The translations under genes were made by a program, and so were the position numbers. From the NCBI RefSeq assembly GCF_022601715.1, contig NZ_JAKVIM010000001.1, positions 309,926-373,925 on the forward strand: a stretch of 64,000 nucleotides of DNA, read 5' to 3'. The DNA is from Acinetobacter zhairuonensis. Lineage in GTDB: Bacteria > Pseudomonadota > Gammaproteobacteria > Pseudomonadales > Moraxellaceae. The notes beneath the pieces were generated by a model that saw only the letters and a list, made by a program, of their open reading frames with translations, made no database searches and was not told the origin of the DNA. Shown piece after piece: positions 39,236 to 47,940 of this stretch; position 1 is the first letter of the stretch, and each line of letters opens with the position of its first letter.

Positions 39236-39269
39236 ATGAGTGTCAGACAATTTTTCAGATCTTTTAAAA

Positions 39270-39815
39270 TTATCGTCTTCGGCTGCTAGAGCGACTACGC
39301 CCACGCGCCATGCCTCCCAGAGCATTCAATACAGCCAATTTACTCAAACTACCAGATGCATGTGCATGGCAAATGGCAGCAGCCAGTGCGTCGGCAGCAT
39401 CGGCTTGTGGGGTCACACTGAGATTGAGTAACTTCACCACCATCATTTGCACTTGTTCTTTATCTGCTGCACCGTAACCGACAACAGATTGTTTGATTTG
39501 GCGCGCGGTGTATTCTGCGACTTGAAGGTCTAAATTCACTAGAGCTGCAATGGCTGCGCCACGTGCTTGACCCAGTTTAAGTGCGGAGTCTGGGTTTTGT
39601 GCCATAAATACTTGTTCAACTGCGGCTTCAGTTGGTCCGTGGAATTTAACAATACGCTCAACACCCGCGAAGATGCGTTTCAAACGCTCAGGCATATCTT
39701 TACTTTCGGTACGAATAGTGCCAGCATCCACAAAGCGTAATTTTTGACCGTCTTTTTCTATAATTCCATAGCCGGTGAGGCGTGAACCTGGGTCAATCCC
39801 AATGATTAATGACAT
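39270..39815 (-). CDS. ruvC: Holliday-junction resolvase RuvC
   Basis: 181 residues. Dimeric endonuclease that cuts Holliday junctions. The acidic catalytic tetrad is visible as D8 (IIGIDPG), E67 (AAVEQVF), and D139 with D142 (ADAADALA). Length fits the family; the C-terminus is a basic Arg/Ser tail ([10 protein letters not shown]). Convergent with acyP, 34 bp apart. ruvA and ruvB are not adjacent, as in other Acinetobacter. Confidence 0.96.
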   Translation of the reverse strand: MSLIIGIDPGSRLTGYGIIEKDGQKLRFVDAGTIRTESKDMPERLKRIFAGVERIVKFHGPTEAAVEQVFMAQNPDSALKLGQARGAAIAALVNLDLQVAEYTARQIKQSVVGYGAADKEQVQMMVVKLLNLSVTPQADAADALAAAICHAHASGSLSKLAVLNALGGMARGRSRSSSRRR

Positions 39816-40430
39816 AATTTAGCTTAATAAAATTGAAATATTGATGCAGATTTTGCAAGTGATCTTTAATTATATGTTTTTACGAAGCATGAAGAACAGT
39901 TATTTCGTTTGAATCATAGATTAGGCTGACTATTCGTCTATATTTTTCTCGGTTACTTCTGTAGTTCGTGATTCTGAATCAAATGGTTCAAAAAAAAAAT
40001 CTAGTACGGCTGTGTTTAAACCAAGAAATTTGATCATCAAAGGTTTTGAATCAATTCTTACTTTAATGCCTAGGAAGAATCTAGAAGATTATTTACTTGA
40101 ATTTAAGGGAGTTGATGCTCACTCGTACAGTCGTTGGTTGTGACTAGTAGGCTGTCTAAATTGGAGTCATAATTTATTAATCAGATCCATTTGTGTGATG
40201 AATAGGTGCATTCTACTGCACTTAAATAAGGACATTTCAATATCAGCCAAACCCTGTATCCAGCATCAAAGCAATGCAATAGATTAGGATTGTTTGTACT
40301 ATTTTTTTGAGTCAGGACTTTAAAAATCAAAAAAAGCCCTTATAGATATTTTTAGTCATCAAAAAATAAAGTTTAAGTAAACTTTTAGATGATGACCTTT
40401 ATTTTTATTTTAGAGATTTGATTAGTTTTC
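39816..40430. other. 615-bp gap, possible gene debris
   Basis: Contains an open plus-strand frame at 39925-40143 (72 codons, first ATG only at 40066) ending HSYSRWL, with no ribosome-binding site. It may be the 3' end of a lost gene. A-runs (39993-40002) and an AAAGTTTA/TAAACTTT hairpin (about 40369-40386) lie further on. No promoter or RNA gene is convincing. Confidence 0.4.
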
Positions 40431-41012
40431 ATGAAATTATTTCTGATTGTTCTTGCTGGCTTAATTCTGGAAGTATTCGTCTGGATCGGCGTAGGTGATC
40501 TCGTCGGCAGTATGTGGTACGTGTTTTTCTGGTTTGTCGCAGCCTTCTTTATTGGACTAAATATTGTCCGTAAATATTCGGCTGGGATTATGCCGCAAAT
40601 GCAACAAATGCAAACTGGACAAATGAGTGGTGATCCTGCATTTACAGGGAACTTGCCGAAGATTTTTGCGGGTTTTCTATTGTTAATTCCAGGTTTAATC
40701 AGTGATGTACTCGCGGTACTGTTGCTTATTCCAGCAGTACAAACCGCATTACAAGCAGCGCTTATGAAAACCATGATGAAACGTCAGCAAGCCATGATGA
40801 ATAAAATGATGGGTGGCATGATGGGAGATATGAATGGCGGCATGGGCGGAGCGCAAGGACAAAATCCTTTTGCCGATTTAATGCGCCAAATGCAAGATAT
40901 ACAAAATCAGCAGACTGGCGGTCAATACCGCGATTCTAGCGTAATTGATGGTGAAGCACGTGAAGTGACACCAGAAGCCAAGAAAATTGAAATGAAAGAT
41001 ATTAATAAATAA
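40431..41012 (+). CDS. fxsA: FxsA-family membrane protein
   Basis: 193 residues. The N-terminal 115 residues match the FxsA (YjeG) family: four hydrophobic helices with FVWIGVGDLVG and GFLLLIPGLISDVLAVLLLIP. The C-terminus is unusual: a Met/Gly/Gln-rich cytosolic tail (MMNKMMGGMMGDMNGGMGG) followed by a charged end. FxsA overexpression relieves phage T7 exclusion by plasmid F; its normal role is unclear. Closed by a strong terminator. Confidence 0.85.
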   Translation: MKLFLIVLAGLILEVFVWIGVGDLVGSMWYVFFWFVAAFFIGLNIVRKYSAGIMPQMQQMQTGQMSGDPAFTGNLPKIFAGFLLLIPGLISDVLAVLLLIPAVQTALQAALMKTMMKRQQAMMNKMMGGMMGDMNGGMGGAQGQNPFADLMRQMQDIQNQQTGGQYRDSSVIDGEAREVTPEAKKIEMKDINK

Positions 41013-41035
41013 TTAGATTCATTCAATCTATTATT

Positions 41036-41072
41036 AAACCGAAGTATCTTCGAAGATCCTTCGGTTTTTTTA
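41036..41072 (+). terminator. Rho-independent terminator after fxsA
   Basis: Outer stem AAACCGAAG/CTTCGGTTT with an inner palindromic stem ATCT/AGAT, followed by seven T. Confidence 0.85.
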
Positions 41073-41148
41073 TATGTGATAAATACAGTAAAAAATTGAA
41101 CAAGCGTTATAATCAGGCACTCATGCAATTTAACTGCTTTATAACAAT

Positions 41149-41787
41149 ATGTCTTTACTCCTTACCATCTGTGCTTTGCACTTTGTTGCTCAATTGACCC
41201 CTGGTCCCGATGTACTGCTGATCGCCAAAAGTTCGGCTTCCACAACACGATTAAATACCTTGAAAATCATTCTTGGCATTTCCGCGGGGATTGTGGTTTG
41301 GGTGGTACTCACCTTGTTGGGCTTTACCGTGCTGATTGAACAGTTCCCGTGGATTCAGCAAGTTTTAATGTTAATTGGGGGATTCTTTCTTGCTCGTATG
41401 GGATGGGGAATGCTGAAGGAAGGTCTAAACTCAGCGCAGAGTCCGCAGTTAGAGGGAACATTGAGCATGCCAGAAGGAAAGCAGAAGTTTTTTCTTTTAG
41501 GCTTATTCACCAATTTATCCAATCCAAAGACGCTGATTTATTTTAGTAGCGTATTTTCTTTGGCTTTGGGTTCTTCTGCGAATGCCAATTTAAAATCACA
41601 ATTGGCGGTCATTATTCCTATTCAAACTTTTTTGGTGTTTAGTTTATTCATGTTCATCATGTCGACACCAAAAATCAAAGCCTTATATCAACGTGCAGGG
41701 CATTATATCGATATATTATCAGGTGCATTGTTTCTGGTATTTGCCATTTGGCTATGGTACGACGCTATTCAGATGTTTTGGGTGTAG
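41149..41787 (+). CDS. LysE/RhtB-family amino acid exporter
   Basis: 212 residues, six predicted helices, family motif LTPGPDVLLIAKSS at residues 16-29 and NLSNPKTLIYF in the middle. Exports amino acids or derivatives (threonine or homoserine-lactone type); substrate unknown. No good Shine-Dalgarno before the ATG. Its 3' end overlaps a small minus-strand gene by 23 bp. Confidence 0.88.
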   Translation: MSLLLTICALHFVAQLTPGPDVLLIAKSSASTTRLNTLKIILGISAGIVVWVVLTLLGFTVLIEQFPWIQQVLMLIGGFFLARMGWGMLKEGLNSAQSPQLEGTLSMPEGKQKFFLLGLFTNLSNPKTLIYFSSVFSLALGSSANANLKSQLAVIIPIQTFLVFSLFMFIMSTPKIKALYQRAGHYIDILSGALFLVFAIWLWYDAIQMFWV

Positions 41788-41956
41788 TATCCGCTATTGA
41801 AATTGGTGTTGAAGTGGTATTTTCGATTTCAGTCTTCTTTGCAGTATCTGCATAACTGTTTGGTTTGAGCGTTGTTTCAGTGTTTTCGGAACCCTGAAAT
41901 TTATGACTGCGGTTTGCACGCTCACGGAGTCCTCCTTTTTTGATGAGTTTTACCAT
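41765..41956 (-). CDS. Small basic protein with strong ribosome-binding site
   Basis: 63 residues. It begins MVKLIKKGGLRERANRSHKF, a strongly basic start, then a Thr/Ser/Glu-rich disordered tail (TETTLKPNSYADTAKK). GAGGA lies 7 bases before the ATG, which makes translation believable despite the antisense overlap with the exporter gene. No membrane helix. Family not recognised. Confidence 0.55.
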   Translation of the reverse strand: MVKLIKKGGLRERANRSHKFQGSENTETTLKPNSYADTAKKTEIENTTSTPISIADTTPKTSE

Positions 41957-42259
41957 CGATAAGTCCTCGACTGAATGACTGAATTTGTGTGTAGTTTACT
42001 AGAATAATTGGCATAGTGACATTGGATCAAAACTTATAAACCTCATTACATCTTTAAATTCATCACCATTAAAGAAAAGAAAAAGTAAAACAGAAGGCTA
42101 GTGACCGCTATATCAAATTTGAACGTTACAGTCGACTTTTCTGCATGACTTTGCTTGTACATTTACAAATAGTCACATAACATGAAGTAAGATTACATTT
42201 CCTTATGCTTGGGAGTGTGAAAATAAAAACAACGACTGCAGTCAAATAGGAGAATACCT
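41957..42259. other. AT-rich intergenic region
   Basis: 303 bp between the small minus-strand gene and the zinc-ribbon gene. Beyond the ribosome-binding sites at both ends I see no ORF, hairpin or strong promoter. Confidence 0.4.
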
Positions 42260-42502
42260 ATGCTGTACCAATACCATTGTGCTTGCTGCGACTTAGTGGT
42301 TGATTCAGATGTGAAAGAATGTCCGAATTGTGGCTCCCATAATATTCGTAGTCCATTTGGGTTCTGGATCTTCTGTATCGCGACCTGCTTAGCCGTGGTG
42401 ATTGTGTTTAAGGTGGTACAAGTTTATCTGCATGATCAAGCAGGAACTCCAGTCCAGCCAACCTTATTAGAAACTTTACATTTAAGTAATGATAAGTCCT
42501 GA
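42260..42502 (+). CDS. Zinc-ribbon membrane protein
   Basis: 80 residues with TAGGAGAA upstream. The N-terminal zinc ribbon has HCACC and CPNCGSHNI (two CxxC pairs). A transmembrane helix at about 37-56 (FWIFCIATCLAVVIVFKVV) and a short polar tail follow. The likely topology puts the ribbon in the cytosol. Function unknown. A hairpin AAGTCCTGA/TCAGGACTT spans the stop codon and may end transcription. Confidence 0.75.
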   Translation: MLYQYHCACCDLVVDSDVKECPNCGSHNIRSPFGFWIFCIATCLAVVIVFKVVQVYLHDQAGTPVQPTLLETLHLSNDKS

Positions 42503-42540
42503 CATAATTTCAGGACTTATATACTAAAGTGGCGAACGAT

Positions 42541-42816
42541 TCATTTTCGAAACAGAGTATTGAGCTAAAAGACTTTACTGCGAATATGTGTAATACCGAA
42601 GTGTGCGTTGTGCATGGTCAACTATTGAGTGGCTTTTTCCATTGCATTGAATAGGTAGATACCGCTAGCTTATTGGGTATTCGGATTTTCGATCCAGATT
42701 TTCCAAATCAGCCCTGTTTCTTGATTAATATCTTCTGCAAGTGGGCTAAATGCAGGCGTCATTTCTTCGAAAAAAGGCCTGGCACTGGGAATGTCAATTT
42801 GCAATAAAATTAGCAT
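42541..42816 (-). pseudogene. YdhR-type monooxygenase pseudogene
   Basis: Reading the minus strand from the ATG at 42816 gives MLILLQIDIPSARPFFEEMT, then LAEDINQETGLIWKIWIE. This matches the start of E. coli YdhR (LLQLHFAF..., LAESINQEPGFLWKVWTE). The same frame continues across a TAA into SGIYLFNAMEKA (YdhR GGIYLFTDEKSA), across a TAG, and on to HIRSKVF before a third stop. So 92 codons in one frame carry three internal stops and no frameshift: a recently silenced gene. Intact YdhR is about 100 residues, a dimeric putative monooxygenase. Confidence 0.82.
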
Positions 42817-42880
42817 CGGGAATCGTGCTTATTTTAATTCTACATGATGAATAGTACGGTGGTTTAGGTGAGTGTAAATA

Positions 42881-42908
42881 AAAAGGAGATCTGAATTGAT
42901 CTCCTTTT
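42881..42908 (-). terminator. Terminator of the TetR-family gene
   Basis: 11-bp perfect stem AAAAGGAGATC/GATCTCCTTTT with a 6-nt loop, just after the minus-strand stop of the regulator. Confidence 0.8.
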
Positions 42909-42911
42909 TTA

Positions 42912-43514
42912 TTATTTCCCCGTTTTGTCTGGGGTCATCAGCACCTGATTAATATACAGCTGAATCAAACGTTCACGTGAACCAATCGATTTTTGGTAAT
43001 GTGTTGAATTCAGCAGTAAGCACGCGCCGTAAGTTACTGTCCAAACATAAGATTGATAGTCACGAATCGACATCGCACTGTTACTTTCTTTCAAATATTT
43101 TTCAGTAATTTCTTTGATACTTAAAATGCGAGCTTCACGAATTTTATAAAGTTCATCAAATAAGTTATTGAGTTTACGCTCATTGTTGGTCAAACGTTCT
43201 TCAATCACATGCAACAAAATAGTACGGTTCGAATTTAACATGTTGTAGAGCATGTATTCGGAAACGTAGGTATGAATGTCGGTATTGAATTTATGAGAGA
43301 TATCAAGCAAACGTTGTTCGTTTAGAATAATGAGTTCTAAATACAGTTGATTTTTACTGTCGAAATGCTTGTAAATCGTGCCTTTCGCAATATCTAGCTC
43401 GGATGCAAGCTCTTCGAGAGTAATGTCTTGATTGTTATCAAGTAATAGCTTCTCGGCCATTGCTAAGATTTTTTCTTTACGTAAAAGAAAATTTTGTTGG
43501 CGTTCTGAATTCAT
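42912..43514 (-). CDS. TetR-family transcriptional regulator
   Basis: 200 residues. TetR HTH at about 12-58 (ITLEELASELDIAKGTIYKHFDSKNQLY), followed by an all-helical ligand domain of unknown specificity. The usual target is a neighbouring divergent gene. Here the upstream side holds an 835-bp gap with gene remains, so its former target may have been lost. The YdhR pseudogene lies immediately downstream on the same strand. Confidence 0.88.
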   Translation of the reverse strand: MNSERQQNFLLRKEKILAMAEKLLLDNNQDITLEELASELDIAKGTIYKHFDSKNQLYLELIILNEQRLLDISHKFNTDIHTYVSEYMLYNMLNSNRTILLHVIEERLTNNERKLNNLFDELYKIREARILSIKEITEKYLKESNSAMSIRDYQSYVWTVTYGACLLLNSTHYQKSIGSRERLIQLYINQVLMTPDKTGK

Positions 43515-44031
43515 GCATATGTTCCGTATAAGATCACTATAAAAGAACTTGAGAGAAGACTATAACAATTTTTTCTTTAACAGAATTAAACTATTGTAGA
43601 AGATGTGCCGATAAAAACAGCAAATAATCCAGTTTAATCATGAGTAAAACAAGATTGCTAAAGCCTTGGGAGAGATATCTAAATTTTGATACCTATCTAC
43701 AACTCGGTCAAAATAATGATTTTAAAAGGCTTTGTAAAGTTAAAGTAATGCCCAAATTGCAAGCAATTATGATAACTCTCCAGTGATTTATGCATCGTCT
43801 GAATAAATAGGATGACCAATATTGAAACCAAGACACTTGATATATAAATTGATAAATTATGTGATTAATCTTGAATAGTCATCAAAGGTTTCATCTACAT
43901 CGTTAAATCTAAATAAATTGTAGGCGCAATCTGATAACGAATTTTATTCCGATGTTCTGAAAATGTCCGTGGTAATTTGAATTAAAAGAAAAAAATCAAG
44001 CTTTATAACGAAAACCATAAGGACACGAGAA

Positions 44032-44172
44032 ATGTTAGCTCTGCATAAATCCTGCATTCGAGATGTTTTACAATTGTAGTGGTGTGAATGCGAGATCGAT
44101 ACAGTTATTGCAAGTGATCATCTTCTAGATCAGTCAGAAAAAACCCAATGTACTTTATGTCTGTTGGCTTAA
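44032..44172 (+). pseudogene. Possible broken small Cys-rich gene
   Basis: ATG with AAGGACACGAG upstream opens MLALHKSCIRDVLQL, then TAG, then the same frame continues for 30 codons (WCECEIDTVIASDH, ending KTQCTLCLLA) to TAA. Five cysteines in 45 residues, including CEC and CTLC, look like a metal-binding mini-protein silenced by one stop. A 47-codon frame with one stop can also arise by chance. Confidence 0.3.
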
Positions 44173-44202
44173 GAAAATTGAATTTTTGCATCACAAAGTG
44201 CG

Positions 44203-44230
44203 GTCAAACAAAGTGGTTTCTTTGTTTGAC
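44203..44230. repeat. Perfect 11-bp inverted repeat
   Basis: GTCAAACAAAG, 6-nt centre, CTTTGTTTGAC. No T run follows, so it is a poor terminator; it may be a regulator-binding site 120 bp upstream of ghrA. Confidence 0.45.
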
Positions 44231-44349
44231 TAATAGCTATTGAGTAATTCTTCACACCTGATCTGGTATATCGCATCTTAATTTATAAGTAACGGTTTAA
44301 GTCAAAATAACAAGTTTAGGTTGAGCCTAGACTCACAAGGAGAAAGTGA

Positions 44350-45273
44350 ATGATTGTCATTGCGACGGATATTCCTGCCATTGAGAAAATTGTTTGGGAA
44401 GCATTTGATAAATATGCGCCGCCAGATAGCTATTGCGGTATGGATGATATAAGAGCACAACATGCCACAACGGCAGCATGCTGGTTTCCGAATGTAGATA
44501 AGTTGTTGGATTTGCCAAATTTGGAATTGGTGCATTCAATGGCAGCAGGGGTTGAGCATCTCAACATTCAAGCGCTGGAGGGTAAATATAAGGTCTGTCG
44601 TATTGTGGACAGTAGTCATAAGTCTGCCATGCTGAACTATTTGCTTTGGGGTATTTTATATTTCCAGCGTCATTTCGACAGCTACCTGAAAAACAATCAA
44701 CAGGCAATTTGGCAACAACTTCCGCAACGCCCATCATCAGAGTTCTGTGTGGGGATTATGGGACTAGGGGAACTGGGGCATCATATTGCTTTAAAACTAC
44801 GCGATATGGGTTATCCAGTGGTGGGGTGGTCTAATTCAGCCAAGAATATAGATGGTGTACGGACTTTTGCGGGTAAAGAAGAATTTGCAGAGTTTATTCA
44901 ACATCCTCAAGTGTTAATTAATTTGCTGCCGTTAACTGCAGAAACCAAAAATATCCTTTCTGCTCAAACTTTTGAGTTGTTACCTCAGGGTGCTGCCATT
45001 ATTAATACGGGGCGTGGCGGGCATTTAAATGCGTCAGATTTATTGGCCGCACTTGATGCAGGACATTTAAGTGGGGCAATTTTAGATGTATTTGAACAAG
45101 AACCATTAAGCCCTGAGAATCCATTGTGGCATCATCCTAATATTGTGGTGACCCCACATATTGCTTCGCATGCGGACTTAAATGTGGTGGTTCAGCAAAT
45201 TGTGCAAAATGATCAGTATGTGATGGCGGGTAAGCGATTATTGAATGAAGTCGATGTGGTACGTGGTTACTAG
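44350..45273 (+). CDS. ghrA: Glyoxylate/hydroxypyruvate reductase A
   Basis: 307 residues. D-2-hydroxyacid dehydrogenase of the GhrA type, reducing glyoxylate and hydroxypyruvate with NADPH. The dinucleotide motif VGIMGLGELG lies near residue 135. The catalytic Arg (NTGRGGHL), Glu (FEQEPLSPENPLW) and His (TPHIASH) are all present. Ribosome-binding site CAAGGAGAAA. Monocistronic with a strong terminator. Confidence 0.9.
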   Translation: MIVIATDIPAIEKIVWEAFDKYAPPDSYCGMDDIRAQHATTAACWFPNVDKLLDLPNLELVHSMAAGVEHLNIQALEGKYKVCRIVDSSHKSAMLNYLLWGILYFQRHFDSYLKNNQQAIWQQLPQRPSSEFCVGIMGLGELGHHIALKLRDMGYPVVGWSNSAKNIDGVRTFAGKEEFAEFIQHPQVLINLLPLTAETKNILSAQTFELLPQGAAIINTGRGGHLNASDLLAALDAGHLSGAILDVFEQEPLSPENPLWHHPNIVVTPHIASHADLNVVVQQIVQNDQYVMAGKRLLNEVDVVRGY

Positions 45274-45336
45274 ACACTAGCTTAGTAAAGATCAAGCAGG
45301 AAATTGCTTTTACAATAAATACTTATTTGTATAAAA

Positions 45337-45376
45337 CCTAGAAGTGGCTACTTGAGTTGCTTCTAGGATTTTTTTT
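45337..45376 (+). terminator. Rho-independent terminator after ghrA
   Basis: 8-bp stem CCTAGAAG/CTTCTAGG, 15-nt loop, then A and nine T. Confidence 0.85.
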
Positions 45377-45448
45377 TGCTGCTGAAAGTATTTTGAGTCG
45401 TCATGCAATCAGGAGTTTAGTCGAGAAGATTTAAAAAATAAATATAAA

Positions 45449-45463
45449 TGATAATAAGTATCA
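45449..45463 (+). promoter_or_regulatory. Fur box upstream of the first TonB receptor
   Basis: TGATAAT-A-AGTATCA matches the Fur 7-1-7 consensus (TGATAATnATTATCA) at 14 of 15 positions. It lies about 205 bp before the receptor start in an A/T-rich promoter region. This predicts iron repression. Confidence 0.75.
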
Positions 45464-45669
45464 TTATTATTCAAAGTGTTTTATTATTTTATTTCAATGG
45501 ACTGATGAGTACTTGTTCTCATTTTGGAGCTTTCTATAAAAGGAAGTCTTGAATCATTTTTTAGTTTGTAAAGCCTGTGAAGATGTTGTCATCTCGAGCA
45601 CATAGGTTTAAGTGCAAAAAGTTCAGTCCTCTTACAACTTCATTTTAATTTTCTCGCGAATTTCTTGAT

Positions 45670-47853
45670 ATGAATAAATTCTCTATGTCTGCACCCAAGC
45701 CCTTGTATCTTGCCATGCAAATCATCTTTTTATCTTCTAGCGCTATAAGCTTTGCGCATGCGGAAACCAGTGACGAAGAGGTAAGTCATGAGCCCGTATC
45801 GCAATTAGAAATTATTACCTTAAAGGCTGAGGATAAAACTGCTGTCACGGAAGATACGGGAAGTTACACCACAGGCAGGAGTAACACGGCAACGAAATTA
45901 AATCTTTCTTTAAGAGATACGCCACAGGCGGTGAAAGTCTATACCCGTGAATATTTAGACGACCGTAATATCGAGTCATTCCAAGATTTAATGCGTAATG
46001 TGACGGGAGTGACGGCAACACGAACCGATGAGCGCCAGAGTTACTATGCCCGAGGCTTTCAAATTGACTATTACCTGATTGATGGTTTACCTACCACCAT
46101 GTCCTTGGCTGAAGGTGATTTTGATTTAGGAATTTTTGATCGGGTGGAGGTAGTCAAAGGGGCAAATGGTTTAATGACGGGTGCTGGTAATCCTGCTATG
46201 GGATTAAACTTTATTCGTAAACATGCCAATGCAACAGAACTGACTGGAAACATTGAGGCTTCCGCCGGGTCTTGGAATAACTTTTCTAGCTCGGCAGATC
46301 TTTCTGGTGCATTGAATGAAGATGGTTCATTACGTGGACGCATGTTGGTGAAACATTCGCAAGAAGATTCGTTTATGGATTTTTATGCCAAAGAGCGTAA
46401 TGTCCTTTATGGCGCATTGGACTATGATTTAAGCGATTCTACCAGTATGTCGCTTGCGGCAACCTATCAACAGTTACAACGGGATGGGATTCGATGGGGT
46501 GGTTTACCCGCTTTTTATAATGATGGTACGCAAACCCAATTTGATCGCTCCTTGACGGTCAGTTCAGATTGGACCTATTGGGATGTGAATACCACAGCCG
46601 TTTTTGCTTCGATCAAACAAAAGCTTTATCAAGATATTCACTTAAATGTTGCCTATACCTATCGTCGAGATGATAAAGAAACCGCGTTGCTGTATGTGGC
46701 TGGTAAAGTAGATAAAGCCACCAACAAGAGCTTAGGGGCTGTTTCGGTGTATTCATCCGATGTACGAAATGATGAAAACAATGTCGATGTGTATGTGAAT
46801 GCACCCTTTACCATTGCAGGTCGAGAGCAGGAAATTGTGCTGGGTGGTTCATGGAATAAAGTCGAAATTGTCAAAAACAAATATGGAACGATACAGGGTA
46901 AAGATGGGGATTTAATGATTAACACTCCAAATCAACTGGATTTTTCCAATATGAATACCCAGTTATTGACTCCAATTACCAATCCTAAAAGTTTGGCTTT
47001 GAATGAAACCACACAACAAGGGGTTTATATCTCAGGTAAATTTCAAATTTTAGATCCCTTAAAAATTGTCGCAGGTGCAAGATTGTCCGATTGGCAGTTC
47101 AAGGCATCGGATAGCAAAGGCGATCGGGAGTTTGAGCATGAATTTACCCCGTATTTTGGCGTGATCTATGACTTTGCTCAGGATCATTCATGGTATGCCA
47201 GTTATTCCGATATGTTTAAACCTCAAAATCGCCGTGATGCCGAAGGGAATTATCTTGATCCGATCATAGGGAAAAATTATGAAACAGGAATTAAAAGCGA
47301 GTTCTTTTCGGGACGTTTGAATACGGCACTGTCTGCTTTCCGTATTGAGCAAACCAATTTTGCAGAGGAAATTCCTGGAGGAAAAGTTCATGTAAATGGA
47401 GTTGAACTTTCTGAAAAGGCATATCGTGGGGTAGATGGCGTGGTCAGTAAAGGGGTTGAGTTTGAATTAGACGGAGAGATTAATGATCATTGGGGCGTAA
47501 ATTTTGGGATTGCTAATTTTGAGGCGAAAGATGCTGAGGGTAATAAAGTCACGACCACCAGCGCGCGTACCACCTCAAATTTATTTGTTAAATATAAACT
47601 GGATCAGTGGAGTGCAGGCGCAGGTCTCAATTATCGTAGTAAAACCTATACTGGCACTGGCAGCGATCGTATCGAACAAGATGAGGTCTGGTTGACCAGT
47701 TTAATGTTAGGTTATCAAGTCGATCCGAACATCAAACTGCAACTGAATGTCGAAAATATCTTTGATGAAGTTTATTACGATGGCATTGGTGCCAACAGCA
47801 TGAACTATGGCACACCGCGAAACGCTGTGATGAGTGTGCATTATCGTTTCTAA
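45670..47853 (+). CDS. TonB-dependent siderophore receptor (FhuE/FpvA-like)
   Basis: 727 residues, outer-membrane ferric-siderophore importer. Signal peptide to about residue 31 (ISFAHA). A TonB-box-like stretch LEIITLKAE precedes the plug domain, with NLSLRDTPQAVKVYTREYLD and VEVVKGANGLMTGAGNPAMGLN typical of the FhuE/FpvA group. The 22-strand barrel ends MSVHYRF with C-terminal Phe. No N-terminal signalling extension, so it does not sense through an ECF sigma factor. A Fur box lies upstream. The start ATG has a poor ribosome-binding site. The ligand is probably a hydroxamate, by family only. Confidence 0.9.
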   Translation: MNKFSMSAPKPLYLAMQIIFLSSSAISFAHAETSDEEVSHEPVSQLEIITLKAEDKTAVTEDTGSYTTGRSNTATKLNLSLRDTPQAVKVYTREYLDDRNIESFQDLMRNVTGVTATRTDERQSYYARGFQIDYYLIDGLPTTMSLAEGDFDLGIFDRVEVVKGANGLMTGAGNPAMGLNFIRKHANATELTGNIEASAGSWNNFSSSADLSGALNEDGSLRGRMLVKHSQEDSFMDFYAKERNVLYGALDYDLSDSTSMSLAATYQQLQRDGIRWGGLPAFYNDGTQTQFDRSLTVSSDWTYWDVNTTAVFASIKQKLYQDIHLNVAYTYRRDDKETALLYVAGKVDKATNKSLGAVSVYSSDVRNDENNVDVYVNAPFTIAGREQEIVLGGSWNKVEIVKNKYGTIQGKDGDLMINTPNQLDFSNMNTQLLTPITNPKSLALNETTQQGVYISGKFQILDPLKIVAGARLSDWQFKASDSKGDREFEHEFTPYFGVIYDFAQDHSWYASYSDMFKPQNRRDAEGNYLDPIIGKNYETGIKSEFFSGRLNTALSAFRIEQTNFAEEIPGGKVHVNGVELSEKAYRGVDGVVSKGVEFELDGEINDHWGVNFGIANFEAKDAEGNKVTTTSARTTSNLFVKYKLDQWSAGAGLNYRSKTYTGTGSDRIEQDEVWLTSLMLGYQVDPNIKLQLNVENIFDEVYYDGIGANSMNYGTPRNAVMSVHYRF

Positions 47854-47870
47854 GACTTTGACGTGATGTA

Positions 47871-47895
47871 AAAAGCCCTATTTAGGGCTTTTTTA
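47871..47895 (+). terminator. Rho-independent terminator after the first receptor
   Basis: 9-bp stem AAAAGCCCT/AGGGCTTTT with an ATTT loop and T run. Confidence 0.85.
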
Positions 47896-47940
47896 TTGAG
47901 AGGAGACAAAATCTAAGTAATTTAATAAGGGCGACTAAAA

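Larger units (their letters stand above)
43515..44349. other. 835-bp gap with possible gene remains
   Basis: No intact gene. A 48-codon ORF at 43640-43786 (MSKTRLLKPWERYLNFD...) has no ribosome-binding site. A Cys-rich frame interrupted by TAG lies at 44032-44172. A perfect 11-bp inverted repeat lies at 44203-44230. The pattern suggests decay next to the TetR gene. Confidence 0.45.

Noticed and set aside
43640..43786. 48-residue ORF in the gap upstream of ghrA
   Set aside because: Protein-like first half but no Shine-Dalgarno and no family; described only as part of the decayed region.
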